From Methylococcaceae bacterium (GTDB lineage Bacteria > Pseudomonadota > Gammaproteobacteria > Methylococcales > Methylococcaceae): DNA of 53,867 bases. Under the pieces are notes generated by a model that saw only the letters and a list, made by a program, of their open reading frames with translations, was not told where the DNA came from and ran no database searches. Shown one piece after another: positions 21,748 through 29,420 of this stretch. Positions within the stretch are counted from its first letter, which is position 1; each line of letters starts with the position of its first letter. The stretch is taken from NCBI GenBank assembly GCA_004299145.1, contig SCQD01000193.1, positions 1-53,867 on the forward strand, written 5' to 3'. The translations under genes and the position numbers were made by a program.

Positions 21748-24700
21748 TTACCGGGAATCAGGTATTTTTCGCCCTTCCAAATCCGCTTCGCCCTGCAAAT
21801 ACAACTGCCGCAGCTGGTCCAAAGTCTCTTGCGACGGCGCTTGCCACATCTGCCGTTCCGCCGCTTCCAGCAGGCGTTCGGCCATAGCTTTGAGCGCCCA
21901 GGGATTGCTTTCCTGCAAAAACGCGCGCGTTACCGGGTCGAACACATAGTGCTCGGCGGTTTGCTGGTACATCCAGTCGTCCATGATGCAGGCGGTGGCG
22001 TCGTAGCCGAACAGGTAATCCACGGTGGCGGCCAGTTCCAGCCCGCCTTTGTAGCCGTGGCGGCGGATGCCGTCCAGCCATTTGGGATTGACGACGCGCG
22101 CACGGAATACGCGCAGGGTTTCTTCTTTCAGGTCGCGCACCACGGCGCGGCGCGGGTCGTGGCTGTCGCCGAAGTAGCGGCGCGGTTGACGCCCGGATGC
22201 ATCGCGGATGGCGGCGATCATGCCGCCGTGAAATTGCAGGTAGTCGTCGGAATCGAAAATATCGTGTTCGCGGTTATCCTGGTTGTGCAGCGCCACTTCC
22301 ACCCCGGCCAGACGGCGGCGAAAATCGGCGCGCGCATCGACGCCGGCCACGCCGGCTCCGTAGGCATAACCGCCCCAGTTGACGTAAGCCTCGGCAAAAT
22401 CGGCGCTGTCTTGCCAGTTTTTTTCCTGAATCAGCGGCAAAATGCCGGCGCCGTAGCTGCCGGGCTTGGCGCCGAACACGCGGTAGCGGGCGCGGCGTTC
22501 GGCGCTGGCCGGCGCATCCCCCTGGGCCAGCGCTGCTTGCAACTCGGCCAGATAGTGCTTGCGCGGATAGTTGGATTCCGGGTCTTCGTCCAGCGCCACC
22601 ACCCGTTCCACCGCCTGATCGATGAGTTCCACCAATTGCGGAAAAGCGTCGCGAAAAAAACCGCTGATGCGCACGGTCACGTCGATGCGCGGCCGTCCCA
22701 GTTGTGCCAGGGGCAAAGGGTCGACCCCCAGCAGCCGCCCGCTTTCCGCCTGCCAGCGCGGCTGCACGCCAAGCAGGGCCAGCACTTCCGCCACATCGTC
22801 GCCGTGGGTGCGCATGGCGCTGGTGCCCCATACGCTGATTGCCACGCTGGCTGGGTAATGGCCGGTTTCCCGCCGATGACGGCGGATCACTTCCTCCGCC
22901 AATTGCCGGCCCACCCGCCAGGCGGATGGGGATGGCAAGGCGCGCGGGTCTACCGAATAGAAATTGCGCCCGGTCGGCAGAATGTGCGCCATGCCGCGCG
23001 TCGGCGCGCCGCTGGGGCCGGCGGGCACATAACGGCCATCCAGACCGCGCAGCAGATGGTCGATTTCCTGGTGGGTGCGGTTGAGGTTGGGGACCAGGTC
23101 GCGGCAGATGAAAGTGAGTACCTGAATGATGGGGGCAATATCGCCGTCATCGTTGGGTTGTGCCCTGGCGGGATGGGGTTTAAACCCCGTCCGGCACGGG
23201 TTTACTCGTTCCCACGGGCTCCGTGGGAATGCCTCCTCGGCGCGCTGCGCCGCGTAAGCCATGACTTTTACTTCCGCGACATCGGGGGGCATGGCAGATA
23301 CGGGGCGCGGCGCGCCCAAACTGCGTTCCCACGCGGCGCGTGGGAACGAGGAAATATCGCCGTCGCCGGTGAGCGGTGCCCACCCTACGTGTTCAACCAC
23401 CTCTGCGACACAACGCTCATCAAATCCGCATGCCGCCAAATCCGCCAGCAAGCGCATCGCCAAATCCTGCAATGCCTGCAAGGCATCGGCGCGCGTAACC
23501 AACGGCCGGTCGGCCCAAGCCTGTAAAGCTTGCGGCGCGCTGTCCAGGCGCTTGCCTTTGTCCTCCAGCAACTGCGCCATATCCAGCCCGAAACAGCCGG
23601 CCAGCGCATCCGGCAGCGCGGGAATAGCCTGATTGGGCAGCCGCGTCAGCGCATAAAGCATGTCCAGCAGCGCCTCGCCTTGCGGAGCCTGGCCATAGTG
23701 ATGCAGGCCACCGCGAATTTGCGCCGCGCCGATTTCGCACAAATAGCCGTCCAGGTGTTCGATCAGGTGGGCAAAATCCACCCCGTCCATCTCGTCCAGA
23801 TCGTGATGGTGGTGATGATCGTCGCCGTGGTCATGGTCATGGTCATGGTCATGGTCATGGTCATGGTCATGGTCATGGTCATGGTCATGGTCATGGTCAT
23901 GGTCGTCAGCATGATCATGCTCTTCGTGCTCATGCGCCAAAATCACCGCCAGATCGGTATCCAAATTGGCATCGTGCACCAGTTCCCAGACTTGTTCGCG
24001 CAGCAGCGGCAGCTTGCTGGGGTCCAGCAGTTCCAGTTGGTAGTACTCGTCCACCAGCCGTTCCAGTTTAGCGAGCGGACCGTAGGTATCGGCGCTGGTC
24101 ATGGGTGGAGTGAGGTGGTCCACCACCACGGCGTGGGCGCGGCGTTTGGCTTGGGCGCCTTCGCCGGGATCGTTGATGATGAAGGGATAAAACAGCGGCA
24201 TATCGCCCAGCAGCGCGTCGGGAAAGCACTCTTCCGACAGGCCCACGCCCTTGCCCGGCAACCATTCCAGCGTGCCGTGCTTGCCCAGGTGCACGATGGC
24301 GTCGCCGCGCCAGCCGTCACGCAGCCAGCGGTAAAACGCAAAGTAATGATGGGTGGGCGGCAGATCCGGCTGGTGATAGATGGCGTCCGGGTCCATGCCG
24401 TAGCCGCGCGGCGGCTGCAATACCACCAGCGCGTTGCCGAACTCCAGGCCGGCAAACACCAACTGCCCGCGATGTACATAGGCCTCGCCCGGTGGCGGCC
24501 CCCACTGGGCGGTCATTTTGTCTTGCAACGCCTGCGGCAATTCGGCAAACCAGCCCGCGTACTCGGTGGCGCTCACCGTACCGACAGCGTTGCCGCACTG
24601 GGTTTGCGACAGGTAAGCTTCGTCGTAGCTGCACCTATCCAGCAGGGCGTGGATGATGGCGTCCCCCGAAGCGGGAACGCCGTCGATGTGGTAGCCCGCC

Positions 24701-25974
24701 GCCTGCATGGCTTGCAGCAGGCTCAACAACGAAGCCGGCGCGTCCAGCCCCACCGCATTGCCCACCTGATCGGCCTTGGCGCCGGAATTGGTGAGCACAA
24801 ACACGATGCGCTTGTCGCAGTTTTCATGAAAGCCGCAGTAACCTTGTTCTCCCTCTCCCTGCGTAGGATTGGGGTGAGGGAAACCCCGCAGCCGCGCCAG
24901 GCGAACGGCAATGCCGGCGGCACGCTGGACGCGCTCAAGCAACGGCTGGTATTCCACCAATTCGATGCCGTCGGACGCGCGCTTGGTTTTGAACGAAACA
25001 GGCACGCCGATCACCCGCCCGTCGAATTCGGGCAGCACCACGTTCATGGCGGTGTCCAGCGGATCGAGTCCCCGGCTGGAAGCGCGCCATTCGCTCTCGC
25101 TCATGGCGCTGGCTATCGCCTGCACCATGGGCACGTCCAATTCCGCCAGCGCCGCCACCGACCAGCCGCCCGGCGTCGGCCCGTCGCTGCACACTTCGCC
25201 CATGGCGAAAGCAGTGGTATTGATCAGCGCCGCCACCCTGCCCTGCTCCTGGAAAAAACCCAAGGCCACGGGCCGTCCGCTCTCGTCCAGGCTGCGCAAC
25301 GACGCCGTATACACCGGCAAAGCTGCATAGCCGTGGTTTTCCACCGCTTCCACCAAGGCGTCGACAAAAGCGGTATTGCCGCTCAGCCAGTGCGCGCGGT
25401 AAAACAGCATGCCGATGACAGGCCGGCCATCGGCATAGTAGTCGGCCCATTGCCGCAAACCGGCGCCGTTGGGCAGTTCAGGATGGTAAATGCCGTGTTC
25501 CGGCATGGCTTCCGGCGCTTCATAGCCATAACCGGTCAACAGCAGGTGGTCGGCCAGCATGCGCAGGCACTGGGCCAGATTGAGCACGCCGCCGTATTGA
25601 AAATACGCCAGCACATCGTGCAACAACGCGGCCGGCACGCTGGAAATGCCGGCCAGTTCCGGGTTCATGTCCCCTGCCCCGCTCAGCGCCAGCACGTGGC
25701 GGCCCTGCTGCGCCGCCAGTCGCGCCAGTTCGGTCAAGCCCGGCGTCGCGCCCAGCTTGCCCAACAAGCGCAGCACGATGACACCGGCATCGCGCAAATC
25801 GCCATCCAGCAGCGTCGCCACTTCGGGCTTGGCGGTCAGGCTTTGCAGGCTGTGGCCGGATACCGGCGGAAAATCGGCGGGTAAAGTATCGACGGCGCGG
25901 CGCAATGCGATCAAATCGCTATCGGCGTGGGTCAATAGCGCGATGCCGGGCAAGCGGCTGGTGGTTAAAGTCAT
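21748..25974 (-). CDS. cobN: Cobaltochelatase subunit CobN
   Basis: A protein of 1408 residues, the large subunit of the ATP-dependent chelatase that puts cobalt into hydrogenobyrinic acid diamide in aerobic B12 synthesis, working with CobS and CobT (not in the window). Seen: LVVLQPPRGYGMDPDAIYHQ in shorter form (QPPRGYGMDP), HLGKHGTLEWLPGK, TSADTYGPLAKLERLVDEYY (given in full, 20 residues), GRNFYSVDPRALPS, GTSAMRTHGDDVAEVLALLG and the YGAGILPLI region. Unusual insertions: a His-Asp tract at about residues 692-715, repeat-encoded peptides at about 875-940 (FPRAAWERS, FPRSPWERV) and about 362-377 (FPHPNPTQGEGE). It starts 32 bases after cpdA. The B12-dependent radical SAM proteins of the downstream cluster may use its product. 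Confidence 0.93.
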   Translation of the reverse strand: MTLTTSRLPGIALLTHADSDLIALRRAVDTLPADFPPVSGHSLQSLTAKPEVATLLDGDLRDAGVIVLRLLGKLGATPGLTELARLAAQQGRHVLALSGAGDMNPELAGISSVPAALLHDVLAYFQYGGVLNLAQCLRMLADHLLLTGYGYEAPEAMPEHGIYHPELPNGAGLRQWADYYADGRPVIGMLFYRAHWLSGNTAFVDALVEAVENHGYAALPVYTASLRSLDESGRPVALGFFQEQGRVAALINTTAFAMGEVCSDGPTPGGWSVAALAELDVPMVQAIASAMSESEWRASSRGLDPLDTAMNVVLPEFDGRVIGVPVSFKTKRASDGIELVEYQPLLERVQRAAGIAVRLARLRGFPHPNPTQGEGEQGYCGFHENCDKRIVFVLTNSGAKADQVGNAVGLDAPASLLSLLQAMQAAGYHIDGVPASGDAIIHALLDRCSYDEAYLSQTQCGNAVGTVSATEYAGWFAELPQALQDKMTAQWGPPPGEAYVHRGQLVFAGLEFGNALVVLQPPRGYGMDPDAIYHQPDLPPTHHYFAFYRWLRDGWRGDAIVHLGKHGTLEWLPGKGVGLSEECFPDALLGDMPLFYPFIINDPGEGAQAKRRAHAVVVDHLTPPMTSADTYGPLAKLERLVDEYYQLELLDPSKLPLLREQVWELVHDANLDTDLAVILAHEHEEHDHADDHDHDHDHDHDHDHDHDHDHDHDHDHGDDHHHHHDLDEMDGVDFAHLIEHLDGYLCEIGAAQIRGGLHHYGQAPQGEALLDMLYALTRLPNQAIPALPDALAGCFGLDMAQLLEDKGKRLDSAPQALQAWADRPLVTRADALQALQDLAMRLLADLAACGFDERCVAEVVEHVGWAPLTGDGDISSFPRAAWERSLGAPRPVSAMPPDVAEVKVMAYAAQRAEEAFPRSPWERVNPCRTGFKPHPARAQPNDDGDIAPIIQVLTFICRDLVPNLNRTHQEIDHLLRGLDGRYVPAGPSGAPTRGMAHILPTGRNFYSVDPRALPSPSAWRVGRQLAEEVIRRHRRETGHYPASVAISVWGTSAMRTHGDDVAEVLALLGVQPRWQAESGRLLGVDPLPLAQLGRPRIDVTVRISGFFRDAFPQLVELIDQAVERVVALDEDPESNYPRKHYLAELQAALAQGDAPASAERRARYRVFGAKPGSYGAGILPLIQEKNWQDSADFAEAYVNWGGYAYGAGVAGVDARADFRRRLAGVEVALHNQDNREHDIFDSDDYLQFHGGMIAAIRDASGRQPRRYFGDSHDPRRAVVRDLKEETLRVFRARVVNPKWLDGIRRHGYKGGLELAATVDYLFGYDATACIMDDWMYQQTAEHYVFDPVTRAFLQESNPWALKAMAERLLEAAERQMWQAPSQETLDQLRQLYLQGEADLEGRKIPDSR
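23175..23348. repeat. Cluster of three palindromic repeats inside cobN
   Basis: GGGGTTTAAACCCC (23175-23188), TTCCCACGG/CCGTGGGAA (23209-23229) and CGTTCCCACGCG/CGCGTGGGAACG (23324-23348) lie in about 170 bases of the cobN frame. They are read in frame as a Pro/Arg/Trp-rich insertion not expected in CobN. The last two are copies of one element in the same orientation. Confidence 0.85.
23829..23900. repeat. Hexanucleotide microsatellite (GGTCAT)x12 inside cobN
   Basis: Twelve exact copies of GGTCAT, followed by a partial unit. On the minus strand each unit encodes Asp-His, producing an alternating His-Asp tract. Six-base units keep the frame, so length change by slippage would alter only tract length. 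Confidence 0.97.
24845..24890. repeat. Repeat-derived segment inside cobN
   Basis: The sequence TTCTCCCTCTCC...GGGGTGAGGGAAACC belongs to the same CTCACCCC/GAGAGGG-rich repeat class as the segment in the SGNH gene near 29.8 kb. It is translated in frame as FPHPNPTQGEGEQ. Confidence 0.6.
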
Positions 25975-26006
25975 GACAAGAAAAGATTGCGATCATTCAC
26001 CATGGT

Positions 26007-26837
26007 TCAATATCCCCCCGCATCGACGTCCAGGCTTGCCGGCACTTGCGGCAAGCGCGCCACGTGCGTGTCCAGCGTGCCGTCAGGATGCAGGTAAAGC
26101 CAGCGCCAGCCGGGCGCTGAGCGGTCAATGGAAAACTCTTCGCTTTTGGGCGTGAACTGAAAACAGGTGGAAGGCGTGGCCAGCAAGCGCAGACTGCCGA
26201 GATAGCCATCGAACTCCTGGTGCACGTGTCCCCACAGCAATAAACGCACTTGCGCGTTTTTCCCCAGCAGTTGCAACAGGTTTTCCCGGTTGTCCGGCGC
26301 CAGGGCCATGGTATCCAGCCACTCGCTGTATACGGGAACGGGCTGGTGGTGCATCACCACCACGGTGAATTTGTCGGACTCCCGCGCCAATTTACTCGCC
26401 AGCAAAGCCAGTTCCGAATCTTTAAGATGGCCGGCGGCATTGCCGGGAATGGAGCTGTCCAACAGGATAATCTGCCAGTTACCCGCCGGAATTTGCCGCT
26501 GATAATAAACGGCGTCTCGATTCAGCTCGGTTTTCATGAGCGCGGGTTCGTCGTGATTGCCGGGCAGGCAGTAACAAGGCAGTTGCAATGGCGCCAGCAG
26601 GCTGCGGAAGCGCGCGTATGATTCCTGAGTGGCTTGCTGCACGCAATCACCGGTGATCAGGACAAAGTCGGCGGGCCAGTCACCGCTTTGTTGCGCCAAC
26701 GCCAACACCTGCTGCAACGTTTCCGCCGTATCCAGGCCCATGAAACGCTGCTCCGGGTCTGCCAGCAAATGCGGATCGGTGATGTGCAGCACTTTGATCA
26801 CACGGGTTGCGCTCGCGGCCTCGGTCCGGCAAACCAT
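26007..26837 (-). CDS. cpdA: 3',5'-cyclic-nucleotide phosphodiesterase (CpdA-like)
   Basis: A class III metallophosphoesterase of 276 residues. All metal-binding blocks are visible: ITDPHLL, VLITGDCVQQ, LPGNHDEP, VVVMHHQPVPV and LLLWGHVHQEFDG. The pattern matches CpdA/Icc enzymes, which hydrolyse cAMP and help set CRP-dependent expression. The second ATG (26835-26837) is preferred because AAGGA lies 8 bases upstream; the ATG at 26844-26846 is too close to it. The gene is divergent from the MBOAT gene across 123 bases and is followed by cobN after 32 bases. The link to cobN is positional; a broader calcineurin-like phosphatase role is possible. Confidence 0.85.
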   Translation of the reverse strand: MVCRTEAASATRVIKVLHITDPHLLADPEQRFMGLDTAETLQQVLALAQQSGDWPADFVLITGDCVQQATQESYARFRSLLAPLQLPCYCLPGNHDEPALMKTELNRDAVYYQRQIPAGNWQIILLDSSIPGNAAGHLKDSELALLASKLARESDKFTVVVMHHQPVPVYSEWLDTMALAPDNRENLLQLLGKNAQVRLLLWGHVHQEFDGYLGSLRLLATPSTCFQFTPKSEEFSIDRSAPGWRWLYLHPDGTLDTHVARLPQVPASLDVDAGGY

Positions 26838-26960
26838 AAAAACCATCCTTAAATAAATTTTTTCCGTAAGATAGATGAGGGAGCAGCCATCTGTCCAACG
26901 CTTTATTTGTCCAAGGTCCTTTGCAGCGACGTCTTTAAATACACGCCCTGAATCTTTTCC

Positions 26961-28457
26961 ATGTTGTTTCCAACCGTCGAATACGCGCTGTTTTTTATCG
27001 TAGTACTGTGGTTTTCCTGGGGCTGCATCGAACATCCCCGCCTGCACAAAGCCCTATTGCTGGTGAGCAGTTATGTGTTTTACGGTGTATGGGACTGGCA
27101 CTTTCTCCCTTTGCTGTTCGGACTTTCCACCTATGCGTGGCTGGCGGCGCGCGTCATCGCCCTTGGGAATGCGGGCAACACCGCCGCTGGGAGCGCGGGC
27201 GTCCCGCCCGCATCCCGGGGCCGCGGCCATCTTGGCCGCACGAAGGGGACGCTTGCGCTCCCAACCTTGCTGCTGGGCATCGCCGGCTGCCTGGCGACGC
27301 TGATTTATTACAAATACCTGCTGTTCCTCGGCCTCGCACTGTCGAATCTATCGGCCTGGGCGGGGCTGTCGTTTACGCCTGAGTTACCGACGGAATTTCT
27401 GCCGCTGGGCATTTCGTTCATGGTATTCCACGCCATTTCTCTGCTGATGGACGTCTACCGGGGCAAGCTGAACCAACCGGGCCCGCTGGTGGATACCCTG
27501 CTGTACGTGGCGTTTTTTCCGCAATTGATCGCCGGCCCCATCCTGCGAGCATCGCGATTCCTGCCGCAACTGCGCCACCCGCCCGACCCCGCTAGAATCC
27601 CGGTCAGCCGCGGGTTTTTATGGATACTGGTGGGACTGTTCAAAAAAGTGGTCATCGCCAACGCGCTGGCGACCGGGCTGGTGGACGAGGTCTTCGCCGC
27701 GCCCGCGCTGTTTTCCTCGCTGCAAGCGTTATGCGCGGTTTATGCCTACGCGGTGCAAATTTACTGCGATTTTTCCGGTTACACCGACATCGCCATCGGC
27801 TGCGCCTTACTGCTGGGCTACCGCTTTCCGGCCAATTTCGCCAATCCCTATACCGCCACCAGCCCACAGGACTTTTGGCACCGCTGGCATATTTCATTGT
27901 CCACCTGGCTGCGCGATTACCTATACATCCCGCTCGGCGGTTCCCGGGGCGGACCGTGGCGCACGCGCCTCAATCTGCTCGTCGCCATGCTGCTGGGCGG
28001 ACTATGGCACGGCGCAGCCTGGACCTTCGTGGCCTGGGGCGGCTGGCACGGCCTGCTGCTGGTGTTGCACCGGATATGGAGCGAACTGGCGCCGGTGCGG
28101 GATGCGGTTTGGCGCCGCAGCCGCTGCTGGCGCTGGATCAGCCGGCTGCTGTGTTTCCACGCGATTTGCCTGGGCTGGATATTGTTTCGCGCCACCGATT
28201 TCGGCAACGCGGCGGCGATGGTGCAACGCATCGCCGCCGGCGACGGCGTGTTGACCGGGCTGAATCAACCATGGCTGCCGGCGCTGCTGGTCGGCTTCGG
28301 TTTGCAGTTTGTGCCGCTACGGGCGTTGGCGCGAATGGAACTGGGGCTGGTCCGGCTGCCGCCTTTGCTGCGCGGCTGCGCCATCGGCGTGATGCTGTTG
28401 TTGATTGAAATACTGGGCCCGGTCGGCGTGGCGCCGTTTATTTATTTTCAGTTTTAA
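26961..28457 (+). CDS. MBOAT-family O-acyltransferase (AlgI-like)
   Basis: A polytopic inner-membrane protein of 498 residues. It has the AlgI/DltB pattern: N-terminal LFPTVEYALFFIVVLWFSW, LGISFMVFHAISLLMDVYRG, FFPQLIAGPILRA, YCDFSGYTDIAIG and the catalytic histidine in LGGLWHGAAWTFVAWGGWHG. Such proteins pass acetyl groups across the membrane to an extracellular SGNH partner for polysaccharide O-acetylation; an SGNH-like gene lies downstream. Residues about 70-98 (NTAAGSAGVPPASRGRGHLG and on) interrupt the membrane region and come from a repeat insertion. No other alginate genes are nearby, so the acceptor is unknown. Confidence 0.9.
   Translation: MLFPTVEYALFFIVVLWFSWGCIEHPRLHKALLLVSSYVFYGVWDWHFLPLLFGLSTYAWLAARVIALGNAGNTAAGSAGVPPASRGRGHLGRTKGTLALPTLLLGIAGCLATLIYYKYLLFLGLALSNLSAWAGLSFTPELPTEFLPLGISFMVFHAISLLMDVYRGKLNQPGPLVDTLLYVAFFPQLIAGPILRASRFLPQLRHPPDPARIPVSRGFLWILVGLFKKVVIANALATGLVDEVFAAPALFSSLQALCAVYAYAVQIYCDFSGYTDIAIGCALLLGYRFPANFANPYTATSPQDFWHRWHISLSTWLRDYLYIPLGGSRGGPWRTRLNLLVAMLLGGLWHGAAWTFVAWGGWHGLLLVLHRIWSELAPVRDAVWRRSRCWRWISRLLCFHAICLGWILFRATDFGNAAAMVQRIAAGDGVLTGLNQPWLPALLVGFGLQFVPLRALARMELGLVRLPPLLRGCAIGVMLLLIEILGPVGVAPFIYFQF
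27183..27262. repeat. Palindromic repeat inserted in frame in the MBOAT gene
   Basis: GGGAGCGCGGGCGTCCCGCC and CGGGGCCGCGGCCATCTTGG, with a closing CTTGCGCTCCC, form an element bounded by GGGAGCG/CGCTCCC inverted ends. Related sequence is near 36459. It is read in frame as a hydrophilic stretch rich in Gly, Pro and Arg within a membrane protein. Confidence 0.75.
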
Positions 28458-28530
28458 GCCCATCACGATGCAGCGCGGCGCAAAGACAGCAAAAAAATCC
28501 AAACATGCAACGACCCACTTTTCATAACAA

Positions 28531-28956
28531 TCAACGATGTGCCAGCGAGGCTATTTCATCCAGTAACTCAGGATGCCTGTCCAGAAGCCGTAGTAGCAGA
28601 ATCGTGGACTTATGCGGCTGTGTTTTGCCGCGCTCATATTCGGAAAATGCCGACGCACCGCCGCCGAACAGATTGCCTGCATCGGCTTGTCTGAGACCAA
28701 GCCGCTTACGAGTCGTACGCAGCCATGCCGACTCTTCCGCATCCACCCGTTCGGCGAATGCATCGATTTCAGCACTATGCCGTTCGGCTTCTCCATCGCC
28801 TGCAATAAACTCGCATTCGCCACATACCGGACAATGCCAACCCCGGACGCTGGAGATCACCAAAGTTTTACCCTTGTACTGAAATGACAGGTCACGTTGC
28901 GACAGTAACAGTTCGGTGCCATCGTCACATTGCAAACAAAAAGCAGGACTACGCAT
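28531..28956 (-). CDS. mqsA: MqsA-family antitoxin
   Basis: A 141-residue protein. The N-terminal part has two zinc-ligand cysteine pairs (CLQC and CPVC), as in MqsA, and the C-terminal part is a helix-turn-helix (RTTRKRLGLRQADAGNLFGG, then AFSEYERGKTQPHKSTILLL). MqsA binds and neutralises MqsR and represses the operon. The ATG at 28954-28956 is 2 bases after the mqsR stop. The toxin-first order matches E. coli mqsRA. The pair is on the strand opposite to, and between, the MBOAT and SGNH genes. Confidence 0.92.
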   Translation of the reverse strand: MRSPAFCLQCDDGTELLLSQRDLSFQYKGKTLVISSVRGWHCPVCGECEFIAGDGEAERHSAEIDAFAERVDAEESAWLRTTRKRLGLRQADAGNLFGGGASAFSEYERGKTQPHKSTILLLRLLDRHPELLDEIASLAHR

Positions 28957-28958
28957 GG

Positions 28959-29261
28959 TTAAAGTTCCTTGAATTGAATCACCACCGCGCCATCTTGCAA
29001 GGTGATTTTGATATAAGCGGTTTTCCCGTTGGCACACGGCGCGTGATAGACATCCTGCCAAACCCGGTGGTCAGCATGAGTCGTCATGCTTTTGAACAAC
29101 ATCCCAGGTTGCAGTCCCAACACGACAGCCAGAGTCTCAGATTCGTTCAGCCCCATACGCCTGGCACCTTGCCGCGCCGTCGCGGTAAAAGCCGCCAAGC
29201 GGCTTTTCATAACCACCGCCTTGATGGCATTCAGTTCGTAATGGGCTGTGCGTTTTTCCAT
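28959..29261 (-). CDS. mqsR: MqsR-family mRNA interferase toxin
   Basis: A protein of 100 residues beginning MEKRTAHYELNAIKAVV. It has the MqsR features ARRMGLNESETLAVVLGL, FKSMTTHADHRVWQDVYH and a C-terminal TAYIKITLQDGAVVIQFKEL (20 residues). MqsR is a RelE-fold ribosome-independent endoribonuclease preferring GCU sites in E. coli. Length matches the family. It directly precedes mqsA, giving a complete module. Confidence 0.92.
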   Translation of the reverse strand: MEKRTAHYELNAIKAVVMKSRLAAFTATARQGARRMGLNESETLAVVLGLQPGMLFKSMTTHADHRVWQDVYHAPCANGKTAYIKITLQDGAVVIQFKEL

Positions 29262-29420
29262 GCCGGCGATTCTATGGAATCCATAAATTTCTGTCTATAC
29301 CCCACAAATCCAGGGTAACGCATCAAGGCGGTGAAAAATTATAGAATTTTCGCCAAATTAACGATCTTCCATTTGAGTTTTTTCATGGAAACACACATTT
29401 ACCCGATTTCTGTTTGAATC

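Noticed and set aside
21691-25884. Long plus-strand frames opposite cobN (611 and 784 residues)
   Set aside because: Shadows of cobN; the Met-Val repeats come from the GGTCAT microsatellite read on the other strand.
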